Shown here: one piece after another, positions 35,021 through 47,500 of the stretch
Numbering within the stretch: position 1 is the stretch's first letter
Layout of the letters: each line of letters opens with the position of its first letter
From: Neocallimastix lanati (nom. inval.)
Taxonomy: Eukaryota > Neocallimastigomycota > Neocallimastigomycetes > Neocallimastigales > Neocallimastigaceae
Reading direction: 5' to 3'
Assembly: GCA_016946835.1 (NCBI GenBank)
Contig: JACVTC010000141.1
Location: 155,001-202,500 of the forward strand
Length of the DNA: 47,500 nt
Translations under genes and position numbers: made by a program
Notes under the pieces: generated by a model
What the model saw: only the letters and a program-made list of their open reading frames with translations
Database searches by the model: none
Told to the model about the DNA's origin: nothing

Positions 35021-36307
35021 GAAACATACTATGATCCATAACAATACAAAGAACCGATGAACTACTATCACTATATTCATCCATAATAATTACATTTGGA
35101 TTATGAACTTTTTTTAATAATTTTGAACACATTGGCTTATTATTTTCTTCTGGTCCTTCTAGAAGACATTCTCCAGAAAAAAAATATTTCTTTTCTCCTG
35201 TACAATCAGGATCACAACAACAATTAATATCACATTTATTGTAAGTAACATCACATATACATTGCCCAATATCTTTTTATTTTTTATTTTTTTTTTTTTT
35301 TTGGAATATATATTTTGGTATATAAAAAATAATTTTAATATATAAATAAATATTTGATAATAGTTATAATAATAATAATAATAACAATAATAAATATTAT
35401 ATATATATATAAATATTAAATAGAAAATAAATTAATAATTTTTTTTTTTAAAATATTAATATTTGAAGGATTTGTATATTTATATTATTATATTAACCTG
35501 TTTTAAAGTTTAATGCTGGTTCCTTAACCTAAGATTAATCAATAAATAATTGATTTGTTAGAGTTAAATATCTATTTATTTTTATTTTTTATTTTTATTT
35601 TTATTTAATTGTTCATTTATTATTATGATATAATTATCTAACTATTATTCTTAAAGTTTTTACAAATGAGAGAGAAAAAAAAAAATAACTTGGCTACTTT
35701 ACTAATAATGTATTGGAACTTGTTTTTTTAGTATTAGTTTGTTCTTCATCTGCCTGATATTGTGATAACATATTAGCGTCATTAATTATTCTTCCAAGTT
35801 CTTCTTCACCATCTTCTTCTTCATTAAAATCATTATTACTATTTGTTTCTGTTTCATTATGTACTGGTTCATGATTTTTTGATCCTTTTTTCTTTCCTTT
35901 AAGTTTTTCTTTATTTTTTCCTTTATTTCCTCCTGAACCGATACCTGTAAATTTAAAACCTTGACCATATATCTCTTTTGTTTTGTTTTGTGTTGTTTTG
36001 TTTCGTTTTTTATTTTCATTTTTGTTTTTTATTTTTTATTTTTTTATTTTTTTATTTAAAATTTCGAATTTAATATACATTATTATTATAAGTATATAAA
36101 AGTTATATAGAATTAGAGTATTAAAAAAAAATTTTTTTTTTTATTTTGTAATATTAGTATTAATTATTAATTAAGGATATATGTAGCTCATTTCTACTTT
36201 TTTTTTTTTTTTTTTTTTTTTTGTTATCATATAATATTTCATTTACCTGAAATAAATAGTAGTATTACTAATAATAATATAATTTTTTTTTCATTTATTA
36301 CTCTCAT
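30089..36307 (-). CDS. TCTN-like: Tectonic family protein (ciliary transition zone)
   Basis: Twelve exons by hand: 36307-36247, 35944-35698, 35529-35498, 35272-35030, 34707-34565, 34267-34114, 33893-33790, 33473-32205, 31855-31706, 31438-31314, 31077-30780, 30505-30089; 3243 nt, 1080 aa. A signal peptide (MRVINEKKIILLLVILLFIS) is followed by an acidic linker and the family hallmark GQCICDVTYNKCDINCCCDP (about 116-135). Later conserved pieces are GYYYKNPGRIED, TEPIYKEIKINL, SGNPGYIFGKEIL, GRIPVTFGDDIVSECTL, IARFGNSTVNN, FIWADVGSLKNPQ and a C-terminal DLFYPFFI, then a hydrophobic tail KKLFLLIIILLWILY. Tectonics sit in the MKS/B9 complex at the base of cilia, so a flagellate cell is implied. Exon 8 alone encodes a 423-residue Asn/Asp-rich insert (about 329-751). 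Two junctions are uncertain: the exon 2 donor (AA|GTAGCC, chosen by phase) and the exon 10-11 intron, which lacks GT-AG. Confidence 0.9.
31078..31313 (-). other. Candidate minor-spliceosome AT-AC intron in the tectonic gene
   Basis: On the minus strand the coding sequence SGNPGYIFGKEILTSNLI is followed by ATATCCTTTTTTT, a perfect match to the U12-type 5' splice site, and no GT donor is nearby. Coding resumes as GTLVETSGFSIP after TCTTAC. Ending the intron at that AC joins phase 2 to phase 2 (AA|T, Asn). A CTAAT word lies about 14 nt before the AC. The upstream frame runs into a stop (TAA) within the region, so it must be spliced. Confidence 0.5.
33225..33300 (-). repeat. In-frame 24-bp tandem repeat in tectonic exon 8
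   Basis: Four units read in frame as (D/N)NNNDIP-type octapeptides (VPDNNNDI, PNNNNDI, PDNNNDI). A second repeat near 32925-32950 encodes DTNY three times. Both lie in the low-complexity insert. Confidence 0.8.
34286..34470. repeat. ATT array and AAATATAT array in tectonic intron 5
   Basis: The intron 34268-34564 is mostly an ATT microsatellite (about 34286-34356), a poly-T and an octamer array of ATAAATAT (about 34395-34470). Confidence 0.85.
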
Positions 36308-45088
<8,781 letters not shown>

Positions 45089-45339
45089 AATACTCAAATG
45101 AAAAAAAGTTCCAATGGAATGATTAAAAAATCCTTTTTTTGTATATTTTTATCATATAATGTTATATTTATTTTATCTTTTTAAATATATAAATATATAT
45201 ATTGTGATAATTTCTATTTTATTATATATTACTACTATTTAAAATAATGAAAAAAGATCTTTTTTAAATATAGAAAAAGAAAATTTTTATTTTTTTATTT
45301 CTTTTTATTTTGTTATCAACTCAGTATTCAAGTATAAGG

Positions 45340-45405
<66 letters not shown>

Positions 45406-45701
45406 TGGATAGATATATGTTTTTTTTTTTTTTTTTTTTTTTTTTTACTATTTGAATAAATATGTATTTTTTTTTTTTACTATTTACACCTTTTTTTTTT
45501 TTTTTTTTTTTTTGAAAATTATATTATATTACTAAATTTTTCTTTTATCATATTTTAATACTTCAAAGATTTACTATTTTTAGGAAATAAAAATTAAAAG
45601 TTTTTTATTTATTTATTTATTCATTTATCTATTTATTTATTTATCTATTTATTTATTTATCTATGTGTAAAAATATTTTTTTTTATTCCATTATTATTAA
45701 T

Positions 45702-45737
<36 letters not shown>

Positions 45738-46275
45738 TATTACTATTATTATTGTTTTTTAAAAAAAATTTAAAAATCTAAATTTATAAAATTTTAATTT
45801 ATATTATTTTAATATTAGATTATTAAATTAAATATTTTTAATTATATATATTAATGTAAATTATATTATATATATTAGAAAAAAAAAGTTTAATAGTATT
45901 AAATAATAAAATATTAATAAACTTAATATATTTAATTTTTTTATATGATTAATATTGGTATAATAAGCATATAATGTGGAGCTATATAGAAATAACATTT
46001 ATAAAATGTAACACTATATTATATCTTATATAATATATGGATATTAATATAATAACATTATGTTATTAAATTAAATATAGGAATTATTAAAGAATAAAAA
46101 TTGAAATTGATCAACTTCGTTACTAATTAAAAGATTAAGAGTCTCAAAAATACTCTTATATTTTAAAAGCTTATTATTTATTGGTGTTATTTTTAAATTT
46201 AATAATTTAAAAATATTTAAAAATCAATATTTAGAATTATAAAAATATTATACAAAGTCTAATTAATATAATTGC
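45089..46275. other. AT-rich intergenic region
   Basis: Should contain the USP gene promoter (transcription leftwards). Visible content is an ATT array at about 45340-45403, several poly-T runs and a TTTA/TCTA array at about 45606-45665. No gene. Confidence 0.6.
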
Positions 46276-47500
46276 ATATGCCTAAAGAAAGTACTGAAAC
46301 CATTTTAAATGATGAAACTTATTTAATTATGAAGAAAAGAATTATTTTTACTGTTAGCTAAACATAAATTAAACAATACATTAGTACTAATACAGTAAAA
46401 AATAAATCTCAAATCATCAATTAATGAAAAAGATTTATAGGATTATATATCTTTCGAAATTTGATGATACTTATATTTATGATAAGAATGTAACACAAGA
46501 AATGATACAAAAATATTAATTAAAAATAGTACCTCAGGTGAAATTAAGAAAAATTTAAATTTCATGTATAATAATGGGTGTAATTTATTCCATTGAAGAA
46601 ACTAATTCATTTTCTACACAACAAAAAATGGTATTTTTAGAAAATAAATTAAATAAATTATTATTTAATGAAAAAAAAAAAAACATTTATTTTCATGAAT
46701 ATCTCTTATAAGAACAAAATATTTAATGAAGTATCTGGTATAAATAAAGGAGTACGAACTAAAAACACGATTAATCATTTATATAATTATCTATCTAGAT
46801 GCATTTTGAACAAAAATATTATACAATGAAAGGAGTTGGACAGATTCTATTGAAAATACACAGAAATAATAAATCATTTAAAAAAAATTGAAAGAATCAA
46901 AATTTTACAAACAAAATCAAGAACCACAAACAGTTATTTATATTCCAATATAAGTAGATTTAATAATAACAAGAGTAATAATAGGTAGCATTGTAAGAAT
47001 TAGATTGAACACGAGAGTCATAATGTTTTTTTTTTTTTTTTTTTTTTTTATATATTATATTTAAATATATTTAAATATATATAAATATATTAAAAGACAT
47101 TATATAATTATTATTTATTAATTTATTAATATAAAAAAGGATGAAAGAAAAAAAAAAAAAAAAAAATTAGATTTGACTCCATTTGAATTTAAAACATCGA
47201 TTCAAGATCCAGGTAAAGCTTTTATACCACAAAATTTAATTAAAGCTTTAGTATAGTTATGAAAAATTTATTAGGGATAACCGCAAATATAAAGCAAATA
47301 AAAAAGTAGAATTGAATTGTTTTATTTACCATTAAATGTTTCCATAATGAAGTATTTAGTACCTTAATCATAATGGCACAAAAGAATTAAAAATATATTT
47401 AATAAAAATATTTAAATACATTAAGACAGATAATGGTACTAAGTTTAATAAAATTAACTTATGTTATTTTTATAAGGATAATGGAATTATCTCTTTATAA
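46276..47500 (+). mobile_element. Decayed Ty1/copia-type retrotransposon, incomplete at window end
   Basis: The left part gives short Gag-like frames: MPKESTETILNDETYLIMKK at 46278, and FDDTYIYDKNVTQEMIQKYL-like and NSTSGEIKKNLNFMYNNG segments in shifting frames. Near the right end (about 47414-47497) a clean frame reads YIKTDNGTKFNKINLCYFYK then DNGIISL and a stop. The KTDNGTxF...F...NGI pattern is the second-Asp region of retroviral-type integrases as found in copia elements. Many stops and frame changes, plus internal poly-T and poly-A runs, show the copy is dead. The reverse transcriptase would lie beyond the window. Confidence 0.7.

Overview
The window is a piece of an extremely A+T-rich eukaryotic nuclear genome. 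Genes are split by short GT-AG introns, proteins carry very long asparagine runs, and the DNA between genes is mostly homopolymers, AT microsatellites and decayed retroelements. One gene encodes a tectonic, a ciliary transition-zone protein, so the organism makes cilia or flagella. This excludes non-ciliated AT-rich organisms such as Dictyostelium. An anaerobic gut fungus (Neocallimastigomycota, which has flagellate zoospores and a very AT-rich genome) fits best. That assignment is inference from composition and gene content, not from a marker gene.

Layout. (1) 960-12224 (+): a nine-exon gene, 2820 aa in my model, with a long Asn/Ser-rich N-terminal part that includes 182 consecutive AAT codons, then a C-terminal inositol polyphosphate 5-phosphatase domain ending in a CaaX-like CIIQ. 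Its introns hold a 0.9 kb TTTTA satellite and ATT arrays. (2) 12.85-16.7 kb: a graveyard of minus-strand non-LTR retrotransposon pieces plus one orphan exon-like segment. (3) 17586-18898 (-): a three-exon HMG-box chromatin protein with codon use unlike its neighbours. (4) 18.9-28.4 kb: a gene-poor stretch with three heptamer satellites, a GGAAAT array, a 41-nt palindrome and a 268-bp foldback element. (5) 28.4-29.5 kb: more retroelement debris, including a second copy of the 15.2 kb repeat. (6) 30089-36307 (-): a twelve-exon tectonic gene (1080 aa) with a 423-codon Asn/Asp-rich exon inside the conserved region and one intron that looks like a minor-spliceosome AT-AC intron. (7) 38080-45088 (-): a fourteen-exon ubiquitin-specific protease gene (1176 aa) with a disordered N-terminus and a complete Cys/His-box catalytic domain, including a 17-nt microexon. 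(8) 46.27-47.5 kb (+): a decayed Ty1/copia-type element with a recognisable integrase segment.

There is no operon logic. Each gene stands alone, one on the plus strand and three on the minus strand. A possible functional link is that the CaaX-ended 5-phosphatase resembles animal INPP5E in layout (long low-complexity N-terminus, phosphatase domain, prenylation box), and INPP5E acts in cilia, whose transition zone contains tectonics. The exon models were assembled by hand from reading frame, splice dinucleotides and intron phase; all totals are divisible by three. The most notable observations are the candidate AT-AC intron, the phosphatase architecture with its insertions, the foldback element, and the in-frame expansions.
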